Of a stretch of DNA of 64,000 bases, positions 49,900 through 58,948 are shown piece by piece. Made by a program: the position numbers and the translations under genes. Origin of the DNA: CAZEYT01 sp964516295 (GTDB lineage Bacteria; Verrucomicrobiota; Verrucomicrobiia; Chthoniobacterales; Terrimicrobiaceae); NCBI GenBank assembly GCA_964516295.1, contig CAZEYT010000001.1, positions 62,001 through 126,000 of the forward strand. The letters are read 5' to 3'. Position 1 is the first letter of the stretch; the number at the start of each line of letters is the position of its first letter. The notes beneath the pieces are model-generated. The model searched no databases. It was not told the DNA's origin and saw nothing but the letters and a program-made list of their open reading frames with translations.

Positions 49900-50727
49900 A
49901 TGTATAACTCAATAACTATTGGAATACCGACATTCAACAGGCCGAAACTGCTTAACAGAGCTCTCGAGTCGGTTGCCCAGCAGACACATTGTCCCTCAGA
50001 AGTAATTGTTGGGGATAATGCGTCAAACGAAGAAACTGAACAAATAGTGAATCTGTGGAGGAGTTATATTCCAAACCTGAGATACACTAAGCGTAATGCC
50101 AATATTGGGGCCTTGGCAAACATGATGGAGATAGCAAAAGAAGCTAAGTCTGAAAGAATAATTTGGCTCTCTGATGATGATGTTATGCATCCTAATATGC
50201 TGGAAGTATTGCTTGCCTTCGTAAAAAGCGAGCCTAAGGTTCAACTTGTTGGTTGGGGGTTTCATGTAAAAAACTATGTTTCTAATCATGTTGATATTTC
50301 AACTAAGCTGCCGGTAATTCTCAGTAATGCTGACCACTACACTAACTGCAGAAATTATCTTCTCGCTCCGCAATCTCCCTATTTCTATGGCGCCTACGAT
50401 CGAGAGACTTTATTGAAATCAATACTTGCTAATTGGAGTTCCGGTGGGATACGTTTCGATTGGATGGATGTAGCTTTTACTACGTATATGTTGTTGAATG
50501 CGAAGTGTCACTTTTTAGAAGATCACCTTGTAACTTTCGGGATTGATTCAGACGTTAGACCTAAAAAAGGAGCAGATGGACACGAGGTGCGGAGATACAA
50601 CCCAACTCCCTGGCTTATTGAGGGCGCAAAAATAATTCTTCGCGCTAGAACGATAACGGGAATTCAGAAAATCAAGCTGCTAAGCTTGTTTTATACAAGC
50701 TGGCGGAGCGTCACTAAGCATGCTTAA
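49900..50727 (+). CDS. GT2-family glycosyltransferase
   Basis: A 275-residue cytoplasmic transferase. The GT-A start is ITIGIPTFNRPKLLNRALES, followed by VIVGDNASNEET and IIWLSDDDVMHPNML, which holds the D-x-D. AT-rich. Its end overlaps the next FkbM gene by 8 bases, so both belong to one cassette. Confidence 0.88.
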   Translation: MYNSITIGIPTFNRPKLLNRALESVAQQTHCPSEVIVGDNASNEETEQIVNLWRSYIPNLRYTKRNANIGALANMMEIAKEAKSERIIWLSDDDVMHPNMLEVLLAFVKSEPKVQLVGWGFHVKNYVSNHVDISTKLPVILSNADHYTNCRNYLLAPQSPYFYGAYDRETLLKSILANWSSGGIRFDWMDVAFTTYMLLNAKCHFLEDHLVTFGIDSDVRPKKGADGHEVRRYNPTPWLIEGAKIILRARTITGIQKIKLLSLFYTSWRSVTKHA

Positions 50728-51427
50728 ACAAATCAAAAATGCGTTGCTGGCGGCGCTTGGAGGCCCGCGAACCGAATCGAAAACCCACCTCAACTCAAGC
50801 TTTTCGCAATGTGGCGAAGACAGAGTAATTCGCTTTATAGCTCTTCTCTGTGGGATCAAGATTTCGAGTTTTATTGATATTGGTGCTAATCATCCGATTG
50901 AAGGCAGCAATACTTACCTGTTCTATTTGGACGGTGCGGTTGGAGTGTGCGTGGAGCCCATCCCGTCTATTGCAGAAATGCTGAGTAAAGAACGCCCGCG
51001 CGATAACGTCCTGCAGGTGGCGATTGCCGGGGAGGCAGGATCAAGGGACTTTTTTGTGATAGAGCCCTCTACCCTTAGTACATTTGACGTTGCAGCCAAA
51101 GACAGAGCCTTAAAAACTCCTAACGCACTACTGAAAGACACGATTCGGGTTAGCGTAATGTCGGTGAATCAGCTTTTTGAGCAATTCGGCACCCCAGATT
51201 TACTGTGTGTCGATATTGAAGGGGGGGACATCGAACTCCTCAAAGGGTGGGACGTCGCTAGGTATCGACCTCCTATCGTTTGCGTTGAGGATATTGAATA
51301 TTGCCATGAAAAGAGCGAAAAAAAGCAACTTGGTGTGACTGATTACCTTGAAAAAAATGGCTATATGAAGTTTGCAGATACTTATATAAATACGATTCTT
51401 GTTGACAAGGCGGTCTGGGAAGGTTGA
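50720..51427 (+). CDS. FkbM-family methyltransferase (short form)
   Basis: A 235-residue methyltransferase. It opens with FSQCGEDRVIRFIALL and FIDIGANHPIEGSNTYLF (SAM motif I), then VCVEPIPSIAEML and LLCVDIEGGDIELLKGWD. These are the hallmarks of the FkbM subgroup found in polysaccharide loci. Stop TGA overlaps the TTG start of the next gene. Confidence 0.87.
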   Translation: MLKQIKNALLAALGGPRTESKTHLNSSFSQCGEDRVIRFIALLCGIKISSFIDIGANHPIEGSNTYLFYLDGAVGVCVEPIPSIAEMLSKERPRDNVLQVAIAGEAGSRDFFVIEPSTLSTFDVAAKDRALKTPNALLKDTIRVSVMSVNQLFEQFGTPDLLCVDIEGGDIELLKGWDVARYRPPIVCVEDIEYCHEKSEKKQLGVTDYLEKNGYMKFADTYINTILVDKAVWEG

Positions 51428-52251
51428 AGCGAAAGTCTTTATGGTTAATTATGTTCGGCGTAAAACAGTTTAGGGAGTTTATAGAGATCATTTCCCATCC
51501 AAAGAGGACTTTTGATGAGGAATTCGACGACTGGAACCGACGGCAGCTCGCGAGCATCGAGGCCGGATGCAGCAACAGCACGGCGCGGGATGAGTGGGTT
51601 GCTGCCCAGCTCAAAACGATTCCGCCCGGAGCCCGGATTCTCGACGCGGGGTCTGGTGAACAAAAGTATCGTCCCCACTGTCAGCATCTCGACTATGTGT
51701 CACAGGACCATGAGGCTTATGATGGGAAGGGTGATGGAGTTGGGGGTCACGTCGTTTCATGGACGTATGGCAAAACGGACTTGGTTTGCGACATTGCTTC
51801 AATTCCTGAGCCGGATGCCAGTTTCGACGCGGTTCTCTGCACGGAGGTTCTGGAGCATGTCCCGGATCCGGTTGTCGTGTTAACCGAGCTGGCGAGGCTC
51901 CTAAAGCCCGGGGGGAAGATGATTCTCTCCGTTCCGTTCTGCAGCTTCACGCACTTTGCGCCATACCATTTCTCCACCGGCTTGTCCCGATATTGGTATC
52001 AGGAACACTTGAAACGATTGGGATTCGACCAGATCGACTGTGTTCCAAACGGCAACTACTTCGAATATCTTGCCCAGGAAATTCGGCGTTTGCCTCAGAT
52101 GGCATCCGAGTATACGTCCACCAAGCTTTCGCGACGCACCCTTCTGGCCTCTCTGACCTTGCTGAAAGTTCTTCAGAATCTGTCCAATGTGGACAAAGGA
52201 TCGGCCCACTATGCCTGCTTCGGCTGGCACGTGACAGCCGTCAAACGCTGA
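51424..52251 (+). CDS. Class I SAM-dependent methyltransferase
   Basis: A 275-residue protein. The SAM site is ARILDAGSGEQKYRPHC, with DAVLCTEVLEHVPDPVVV and ELARLLKPGGKMILSVPF of the Methyltransf_11 type. The start is taken at TTG 51424 (TTGA overlap, in line with neighbours); ATG 51451 is the alternative and removes nine residues. GC rises again from about 51520. Confidence 0.82.
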   Translation: MKRKSLWLIMFGVKQFREFIEIISHPKRTFDEEFDDWNRRQLASIEAGCSNSTARDEWVAAQLKTIPPGARILDAGSGEQKYRPHCQHLDYVSQDHEAYDGKGDGVGGHVVSWTYGKTDLVCDIASIPEPDASFDAVLCTEVLEHVPDPVVVLTELARLLKPGGKMILSVPFCSFTHFAPYHFSTGLSRYWYQEHLKRLGFDQIDCVPNGNYFEYLAQEIRRLPQMASEYTSTKLSRRTLLASLTLLKVLQNLSNVDKGSAHYACFGWHVTAVKR

Positions 52252-52258
52252 GCGGAAA

Positions 52259-53266
52259 GTGCCGGCCTCCTCTCCCACTGTATCCGTCGTTCTTCCGGTC
52301 TGGAATTGCCCGGGGTATGTCGGAGCTGCCATCGAAAGCGTTCTTCATCAGACCTTTCAAGACTTCGAGTTCATTATCATCGATGATGGCTCAACCGATG
52401 AGACGCCGGAAGTCTTAAAACGCTACCAAGACGCGCGGATCCGTCATATTCGGCACGAGAATCGCGGCTTGGCCGGAACCCTGAATGTCGGCATCTCGCT
52501 CGCCCGCGGGACCTACATAGCCCGCCAAGATCAGGATGACCTATCCCTGCCGGAGCGATTGAAAAAGCAGGTCGCTTTCATGGAGGCCAATCCGGAGTGT
52601 GCGCTTCTTGGAACTTGGGCTCAGATCATTGAGGAAGACAAAATTGCCGAACGATTCCACAAGCACCCCAGTGATCCGCAAGAACTTGCCTTCAGCCTTC
52701 TGCTCAATAACCCGTTTGTTCACAGCTCGGTGATGATACGAAAGTCCGTTGTGGAAAGCGTCGGAGGTTATTCGACTGATCCCAACCGCCAACCGCCGGA
52801 AGACTTCGAACTTTGGTCCCGACTTTCCCGATGTGCTCAAGTAGCCAATCTCCCGGAGGTGCTCCTGCACTATCGGGAGATTCCCTCCAGTATGTCGCGT
52901 CAGGGACCTTCGCCGTTTCGGAATCGGCTTATTACAATCTGTCGTGAGAACATTGCGGCGACATCGAGACTTGAGGCATCTGACCCCGACATTCTGGCCA
53001 TAGCAGCCATTACGCATGGCGCTCCGGATCTCCTGGCCAAGGCGCCTGACTTCCAGCGTGTCCGATCCATTCTTGATTCCTGTGCGGAGTCTATCTTCGG
53101 TGAAGCGGTGCCGTCGAGTATCCGTTCCGGAATCGATAATCGTGTGGGATCACTCAAGGCGGGTTGGGTCATTCAAAGAGGGCCATTGAAAGACTTGGTA
53201 GCGAATGTCGGCCCGGTTAGAACATTTCTGAAGTTCGTCTATCGGCGTCTCTTCTCGAAAGCTTGA
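52259..53266 (+). CDS. GT2-family glycosyltransferase
   Basis: A 335-residue transferase with VSVVLPVWNCPGYVGAAIES, FIIIDDGSTDETPEVL and YIARQDQDDLSLPERL (D-Q-D-D as metal site). A downstream PEDFELWSRLSR block supplies the acceptor-side acid. Starts at GTG 52259. Confidence 0.9.
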   Translation: MPASSPTVSVVLPVWNCPGYVGAAIESVLHQTFQDFEFIIIDDGSTDETPEVLKRYQDARIRHIRHENRGLAGTLNVGISLARGTYIARQDQDDLSLPERLKKQVAFMEANPECALLGTWAQIIEEDKIAERFHKHPSDPQELAFSLLLNNPFVHSSVMIRKSVVESVGGYSTDPNRQPPEDFELWSRLSRCAQVANLPEVLLHYREIPSSMSRQGPSPFRNRLITICRENIAATSRLEASDPDILAIAAITHGAPDLLAKAPDFQRVRSILDSCAESIFGEAVPSSIRSGIDNRVGSLKAGWVIQRGPLKDLVANVGPVRTFLKFVYRRLFSKA

Positions 53267-53267
53267 T

Positions 53268-54221
53268 GTGAAGCGTTGTGTTGTCATTGGCGGGATGGGA
53301 TTCATCGGAGCGGCCGTTGTTCAGCTTCTCAGCCGCACGGATCGCAGCATCACAATCCTTGGTCGTGCGACGCAAAGTCGGCTTTCCCTTCCGCCAAATT
53401 GCACTTATGTCAGCGGCGATTACGGAAACCATACGATCCTCTCCGAACTTTTGGAGCCGGGTGTGGAAATCATCGACCTCGCCTATTCCACCGTTCCGAA
53501 AACCAGCTATGGAGATCCGGTCTTCGACCTTGTCTCAAACATTCCGCCAAGTGTTGGCCTTCTTCAGGAGGCTCTGAAAGCCCGTGCATCCAAAATTGTA
53601 GTTGTTTCATCCGGAGGAACGGTTTACGGACCGGCGCGTGTTCTGCCCATCGAAGAAAATCACCCGACGGAGCCGATCAGTCCGTATGGGATAACCAAAC
53701 TGGCCATTGACCACTATGCACTCATGTTCCATCGAACGATGGATCTTCCGGTCGTTATCGCCAGGCCCGCCAATGCCTACGGCGAGACACAAAGAGCCGG
53801 AACCGGGCAGGGCTTTCTCGCTGCGGCCATCCAAGCTGTTCTGTCCGGACGAGTCGTCGATGTTTTTGGCACGCACGGCACAGTCCGCGATTACATCCAT
53901 GTCGATGATGTGGCACGCGGAATCGTTGCAATCTTGGATCAGGGCGTTACCGGAGAGATCTACAACATTGGAACTGGTGAGGGAACCAGCCAAGCCCAGA
54001 TTCTTGAGATGCTGACGGAAATTACGGATGACACGGCCATATCGATAAAACACCGCGTACTCCCCGAGCGACGCTTCGATGTGTCGGCGAACATCCTTGA
54101 CAGCGGAAAACTCCATCGCCTCTCTGGATGGAACGCCCAAGTTCAGCTTCGCGATGGACTGGAACGTATGTGGAATGCCTTTTTGCAGAGGCACAATGAG
54201 ATTATAGCAACTTCAGAATGA
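53268..54221 (+). CDS. NAD-dependent sugar epimerase/dehydratase
   Basis: A 317-residue extended SDR. Nucleotide motif VIGGMGFIGAAVV, VVVSSGGTVYGPARVLP, Tyr-x-x-x-Lys in SPYGITKLA, and DYIHVDDVARGIVAIL. It starts at GTG 53268, immediately after the glycosyltransferase stop. GalE/WbpP-type epimerase activity is likely; the sugar is unknown. Confidence 0.85.
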   Translation: MKRCVVIGGMGFIGAAVVQLLSRTDRSITILGRATQSRLSLPPNCTYVSGDYGNHTILSELLEPGVEIIDLAYSTVPKTSYGDPVFDLVSNIPPSVGLLQEALKARASKIVVVSSGGTVYGPARVLPIEENHPTEPISPYGITKLAIDHYALMFHRTMDLPVVIARPANAYGETQRAGTGQGFLAAAIQAVLSGRVVDVFGTHGTVRDYIHVDDVARGIVAILDQGVTGEIYNIGTGEGTSQAQILEMLTEITDDTAISIKHRVLPERRFDVSANILDSGKLHRLSGWNAQVQLRDGLERMWNAFLQRHNEIIATSE

Positions 54222-54940
54222 GTATATTCAGCAAAGCCAAAAAGCTCCTGCGAGAACCCGCCAAAGAAACCACCGCCCCCAATCCTTCCAAGAACGAGAA
54301 TTGCTCGGAGTTTGAGGTGGACGGATGGGAGGTATCCAAGTTCGTTTTGGAAAAAATCGTCCCGGTTGCGGGAATGCATCCCTTTCCTCTCCAGGAGCTG
54401 ATGCTGATGACATCCTCGGTCTGCCGTGTGAAGCCGCCTTTGATTTTCGAATGGGGGACACACATTGGAAAATCAGCGCGGATCTTTCATGAGACAGTCA
54501 CACACTTCGGCTTGGCCAGCCACGTTCATTCCATCGATCTTCCGGATGATGTCAGTCACGTCGAGCATCCGGGTGAGAAGCGCGGGGCTTTGGTACAGGG
54601 CATTGCGGGCGTGACACTTCACCAAGGGGATGGGTTAAGCAATTCTCTCGGAATCTGGAATGCCGCAGGCAAGCCCGAGCGACCCTTGTTCTTTGTCGAT
54701 GGCGATCATAGCTACGAAAGCGTTCGACGGGAAATCGATGGGATTCTCGATGAGATTCCCTCGGCGGCCCTGCTTCTACACGACACATTCTACCAATCGT
54801 CGGAATCGGGATACAACATCGGACCCTACCAGGCGGTTCAGGAAACCCTGGAGAAGTTTCCCGGACGCTTTCAGGCAATTCATTCCGGACTAAGCCTCCC
54901 TGGAATGACACTCCTTTATCCACGAAGCCAAGCATTTTGA
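54218..54940 (+). CDS. Class I SAM methyltransferase (Methyltransf_24-like)
   Basis: A 240-residue protein. The SAM site region is IFEWGTHIGKSARIFHET, and FFVDGDHSYESVRREIDGIL and ALLLHDTFYQSS carry metal/catalytic acids. Related to the CmcI/Methyltransf_24 group. 4-base overlaps on both sides. Probably another sugar O-methyltransferase. Confidence 0.8.
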   Translation: MSIFSKAKKLLREPAKETTAPNPSKNENCSEFEVDGWEVSKFVLEKIVPVAGMHPFPLQELMLMTSSVCRVKPPLIFEWGTHIGKSARIFHETVTHFGLASHVHSIDLPDDVSHVEHPGEKRGALVQGIAGVTLHQGDGLSNSLGIWNAAGKPERPLFFVDGDHSYESVRREIDGILDEIPSAALLLHDTFYQSSESGYNIGPYQAVQETLEKFPGRFQAIHSGLSLPGMTLLYPRSQAF

Positions 54941-56235
54941 AGATTCTCCACACCGTCGAATCGTACCTTCCAGCACGGCACGGCATGTCGGAAGTTGTTC
55001 GACAAGTCTCGGAACGGCTTGTTGCGAAGGGGCACGAAGTTACAGTGGCCACCGGGCATCATCCCAAGCGAGACGCGGAAACGATTGCAGGCGTCAAAGT
55101 CGTTTCTTTTCCTGTTTTTGGGAAGAGTGCTGTGGGAGTTCACGGGGACGTTCAAGGATACCAAAAGTTCCTTCTGGATTGCGAAGCCGACGTCATCGTG
55201 AACTTTGCCGCCCAGCAATGGGCGACCGATTTGGTCTTTCCCCTTCTTCCATCGATTAGAGCAAAGAAGGTTTTTGTTCCCACTGGCTTTTCGGCGCTCG
55301 GAGATTCCATGTTTCGATCCTACTTCGAAAACATGAAGCACTGGATGCATCTGTATGATGCCTGTGTCTTTTTGTCCGACGACTATCGCGACATCAACTT
55401 TGCTCGCGAGGCGGGTGTGGACCGGACGGTATTGATCCCGAATGCGGCGGCCGCGGACGAGTTTGATCGTAAGAGAGATGCGGGCTTTCGTGCCAAGCTG
55501 GGGATTCCCGAATCTGATCTCCTCGTCATTCATGTCGCCGGATATCTTTCGGTGGCCAAAGGGCAAATCGAAGCTGTGCAGATCTTTTCCCAGTCTGGCG
55601 TCCAGAATGCCACGCTTCTTCTTGTCTGCGGGGAGTTTGAAGAAGGTCTATTTGCAGATTTTAAAGTGAAGAAACTTGCTCGCGCTGCCTGGCACTTTTT
55701 CCGTGGGAATGGGATGTCTGGATTGATGCCGGCGTGGCAAATCGGCGCTCACAAATGGATGGCGGAGCGGAAGAATCGTCAATCCGGTCGCCAGATTCTT
55801 ACAGCGGCCCTTTCTCGCGAAGATACGGTGAGCGCGTTCCTTGACGCGGATCTCTTGTTGTTTCCCTCTTGGATCGAGTGTTCGCCGCTGGTGCTTTTTG
55901 AGGCGGCGGCGGCGGGGACGCCGTTTTTGGTGACGGATGTGGGGAACTCGGCGGAGATCATTCGGTGGACCGGTGGTGGGCGGCTTTTGCCCGGAGTACG
56001 AAAAAATGATCGCGAAGGGTCTGTGGTGGCGGACGTTGCCAAAGGGGCGGAACTTCTCACCGAGGTATGGAAAGACCAGGAAAGCCGGGCGGAAATGGGG
56101 GCCAAAGCCAAGAAGGCCTGGCAGGAGCATTTCCAATGGGAGAAGATCGCCGATCGCTACGAAGAGCTCTATCAGGCCTTGACTCGGGGCGAGGACATTC
56201 GCGGCCGGTTTGTTGCTCCGCCGAATGCTATCTAA
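54937..56235 (+). CDS. GT4-family glycosyltransferase
   Basis: A 432-residue GT-B enzyme. The N-terminal domain starts KILHTVESYLPARHGMSEVVRQ. The C-terminal domain has VIHVAGYLSVAKGQIEA and DLLLFPSWIECSPLVLFEAAAAG, the E-x7-E region that contacts the nucleotide sugar. Starts at TTG 54937, overlapping the previous stop. Typical of chain-building enzymes in O-antigen loci. Confidence 0.9.
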   Translation: MKILHTVESYLPARHGMSEVVRQVSERLVAKGHEVTVATGHHPKRDAETIAGVKVVSFPVFGKSAVGVHGDVQGYQKFLLDCEADVIVNFAAQQWATDLVFPLLPSIRAKKVFVPTGFSALGDSMFRSYFENMKHWMHLYDACVFLSDDYRDINFAREAGVDRTVLIPNAAAADEFDRKRDAGFRAKLGIPESDLLVIHVAGYLSVAKGQIEAVQIFSQSGVQNATLLLVCGEFEEGLFADFKVKKLARAAWHFFRGNGMSGLMPAWQIGAHKWMAERKNRQSGRQILTAALSREDTVSAFLDADLLLFPSWIECSPLVLFEAAAAGTPFLVTDVGNSAEIIRWTGGGRLLPGVRKNDREGSVVADVAKGAELLTEVWKDQESRAEMGAKAKKAWQEHFQWEKIADRYEELYQALTRGEDIRGRFVAPPNAI

Positions 56236-56293
56236 GCCAAGTCGTCGGTGACTTGCACGGGTGCGCCCGAACGAAACTCTCCCGCTGGTGGAT

Positions 56294-57199
56294 ATGAACA
56301 TACGAAGCATTATTTTTTCCAAAGACCGGCCGTTGCAGCTGCACGGGACGTTGGAATCTCTTCGACGCCGGGCTGCGGAGGGGGCGACCGTGCCGGTTTC
56401 CGTGATCTTCCGGGCCTCCGCTCTCGAATACGCAGAGGGCTACCGGATTCTTGCCAGGGAGCTCGCGGGCACGATGCAGATCGACTGGGTGGAGGAGACG
56501 GACTTCAAAGAAAATCTCCTGGCCCAAGTGGAGGCGGGAGAAAAGGCGAAACAGGGATTCTTCCATCGTCTCTTCGGCGGAGCCCCGGCGGTTCGTCACC
56601 CGTATGTGCTCTTCCTTGTGGACGATAATCTGTTTGTCCGCGACTTCTCCTTGAACGACGTCACCCGAGAACTGGAGGCCTCTCCGTCCGCCTTGGGGTT
56701 CTCGTTGCGGGTTGGGAAAAATACGACGTATTGTTACTCCAACCGGTGCGCTCAACGTCTGCCGGCGTTTCGGGTGAAATCCGGCGGGGTTCTTCAATTT
56801 CGTTGGCCGGGCGAACAGGGGGACTTTAACTATCCGCTGGAGGTTTCGAGCTCAGTCTATCGAACAACTGATGTCATCGGCCTTCTGAGAAACCTTCCTT
56901 ACTCAAATCCGAACCGACTCGAGCAGGGACTTTCGGTATCCAGCAAACTGTTCTCGGGGCGTCGGCCGGAAATGCTTTGCTTTGAACAATCCGTCGCCTT
57001 TTGCGCGCCGGTAAACAAAGTCCAGAGCATCTTGGACAACCGGGCCGGATCGGCAGAGGAGTATTCCAGCAGCGCGCTGAACGAAATGTTCCTGGCGGGT
57101 CGGCGGATCGATGTGGAAAGCCTGAAAGGGTTCACGCCGAATGCCGCGCATCAGGAAATCGAGCTTCCGGTTCATCCGCCAAGGTCGTCAAACGAATGA
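56294..57199 (+). CDS. Unrecognised protein of polysaccharide locus, possible glycosyltransferase
   Basis: A 301-residue soluble protein. It begins MNIRSIIFSKDRPLQLHGTL, resembling the first strand of GT-A transferases, and has YVLFLVDDNLFVRDFSL, where DD-N could stand for the metal motif. The rest is unfamiliar (VGKNTTYCYSNRCAQRLP; RWPGEQGDFNYPLEVSSSVY). ATG 56294 is preferred over a GTG 33 bases earlier. Followed by a 200-base gap with a GC-rich hairpin (CCGCCTGCGGCGG at about 57227) and nothing else seen. Confidence 0.65.
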   Translation: MNIRSIIFSKDRPLQLHGTLESLRRRAAEGATVPVSVIFRASALEYAEGYRILARELAGTMQIDWVEETDFKENLLAQVEAGEKAKQGFFHRLFGGAPAVRHPYVLFLVDDNLFVRDFSLNDVTRELEASPSALGFSLRVGKNTTYCYSNRCAQRLPAFRVKSGGVLQFRWPGEQGDFNYPLEVSSSVYRTTDVIGLLRNLPYSNPNRLEQGLSVSSKLFSGRRPEMLCFEQSVAFCAPVNKVQSILDNRAGSAEEYSSSALNEMFLAGRRIDVESLKGFTPNAAHQEIELPVHPPRSSNE

Positions 57200-57400
57200 C
57201 CGGCGAGCGATAATCCCATGTCCAAGCCGCCTGCGGCGGGGGCGGGTGAGATTTCAACCACTGCAATGGGTGCCGGGTCAATGGCCCCGGCGTAAGCCCG
57301 GCGTTCTGAGTGGGGATGAGTGGCCTAAAGTTGATCATCCGAAAACGTGCACCTTGCTTTTGCCCTTGAGAATGTCCGACGCTGTGCCAACGTTAATGCC

Positions 57401-57682
57401 ATGAGCGTCACCATAACCCTTGGCAAAGCTGGGCGTCTTGTCGTGCCGAAATCGATTCGCATGAGCCTTGGGTTGGATGAGGGGACGCGCCTGCGGTTGG
57501 AAATCCGGGGGGGGAAGATCGAGGCCTCTCCGGAGGCGGACGACGTTCGGGTGATTATAAAGGATGGATTCCCCTGTATTTCTCCCAGGTCGAAAAAGCG
57601 TGAGGGAAACGCAGTTCGGGCGATCCAAGCAGATCGAAAGCTGCGTTCGGAGTCCATCCTTGCACACCGCTCGAATAGGTGA
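57401..57682 (+). CDS. vapB: AbrB/SpoVT-type antitoxin (VapB-like)
   Basis: A 93-residue protein. VTITLGKAGRLVVPKSIRMSLGL is the AbrB swapped-hairpin DNA-binding domain, followed by LRLEIRGGKIEASPE. The C-terminal basic tail would bind the toxin. ATG 57401 precedes the domain directly. Overlaps the toxin gene by 4 bases. Confidence 0.85.
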   Translation: MSVTITLGKAGRLVVPKSIRMSLGLDEGTRLRLEIRGGKIEASPEADDVRVIIKDGFPCISPRSKKREGNAVRAIQADRKLRSESILAHRSNR

Positions 57683-58098
57683 GACTGGCACTCGATACAT
57701 CGGTCTTGGTGGCCTCTCTTGATGCCGAGGATCTGGATCATCTATCGTGTCGAGAGCTTCTTTTGACTCACAAGTTTTTTGTGTATTCCCACGCCCTGAC
57801 GGAGACCTTTTCGACGTTGACCGGCGGAACTCTGGGAATTCGCCTTCCAGCGGACGAAGCGTCGGAAATCCTGCGACAATATTTAGGTCCCAGACTGGAA
57901 ATCGTTCACCTGACGACCAAGGATCTTTTGGAAGCCTACGGCCATGCAAAACAGCGCGGGATCCGAGGTGGCGCGATCTACGACTATCTACATCTTGTTG
58001 CGGCTCGAAAGGTCGGTGCTGACCGCTTCCATACCTTGAATCTGGCAGACTTTCAGTCTTTTCACCGTTTCGGTGATCCTGAGATTGTGCGTCCTTAG
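57679..58098 (+). CDS. vapC: PIN-domain toxin (VapC)
   Basis: A 139-residue PIN-domain ribonuclease. LALDTSVLVASL has the first Asp, LTETFSTLTGG the acidic residue of the second site, and GAIYDYLHLVAARK the later Asp. VapC toxins cut specific tRNAs or rRNA. Starts at GTG 57679 within the antitoxin stop. The pair lies between polysaccharide genes. Confidence 0.88.
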   Translation: MRLALDTSVLVASLDAEDLDHLSCRELLLTHKFFVYSHALTETFSTLTGGTLGIRLPADEASEILRQYLGPRLEIVHLTTKDLLEAYGHAKQRGIRGGAIYDYLHLVAARKVGADRFHTLNLADFQSFHRFGDPEIVRP

Positions 58099-58124
58099 GG
58101 GACCTCTCCAGACGGACGTTGATC

Positions 58125-58940
58125 ATGTGCCGGATTGCTGTTCTTCTTTGCATGGCCGCGGGCACGCCTCGCGAATTGGAGGACCGTGCGCTTCGTTCGA
58201 CGGCGGCGGGTTTGGATGCGGGAGATGAGATTTTTGTTTATGTGGACGGGGGAGAGGGCGGCACAGCGGATGGTTTTGCACAGGTTTCATATCCGGTTCG
58301 AGTGACGGTTCTTGGCGCGTCCGAGCGCCGGGGATTGGCCTGTGGGCTGAACGTTCTTTTGCAGGAAGTGCTCCGGCGGGGGGAGTTCGATTTGTTGGCC
58401 CGCATGGATGCCGACGATGAGTCATGGCCGGATCGCTTTCGCGAGCAGCGGGCCTTTTTAACGGCGCATCCGGACGTGGATGTCCTCGGTGGGGGGTGTC
58501 GTGAGGTCGATGAGAATGGGAATCTCCTCCAAGAGAAATCCATGCCGACGACCCATGATGCCATCCTGCGGGCGCTGCCGCAGCGGAATCCGATCAATCA
58601 TCCGACCGTGATCGTGCGGCGGCGTGTTTTTGAGAGCGGCTTGCGATATCGGGAAGATGTGGGGCGGATGGAAGATTACCATTTGTGGGTGGATGTCGCG
58701 GCGGCGGGTTTCCGATTTGCGAATCTGCCCGGTTGCGTTTTGAACTTCCGGCGGGACTCGACGTTCTTCCGGCGGCGCGGGGGGTGGGAGCTCGCGGGCG
58801 CGGAGTTCGCGGTGCGTTGGCGGGCCATGAATGTCCTGCGGGCCCGAACGCCGGTGAATCTGGGGTGGGCAATGGCGGCGTGGATTCTTCGTGTGCTGCC
58901 GCCGTCTTTCCAGCAGGGTCTCTATCGCGTGCTTCGCTGA
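58125..58940 (+). CDS. GT2-family glycosyltransferase
   Basis: A 271-residue transferase with EIFVYVDGGEGGTADG and LLARMDADDESWPDRF (D-A-D-D metal site), then VLGGGCREVDENGNLL and VGRMEDYHLWVDVA. Many WcaA/EpsE-like O-antigen transferases look like this. ATG 58125; TTG 58119 is an alternative. Confidence 0.87.
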   Translation: MCRIAVLLCMAAGTPRELEDRALRSTAAGLDAGDEIFVYVDGGEGGTADGFAQVSYPVRVTVLGASERRGLACGLNVLLQEVLRRGEFDLLARMDADDESWPDRFREQRAFLTAHPDVDVLGGGCREVDENGNLLQEKSMPTTHDAILRALPQRNPINHPTVIVRRRVFESGLRYREDVGRMEDYHLWVDVAAAGFRFANLPGCVLNFRRDSTFFRRRGGWELAGAEFAVRWRAMNVLRARTPVNLGWAMAAWILRVLPPSFQQGLYRVLR

Positions 58941-58948
58941 GTTTTTCC

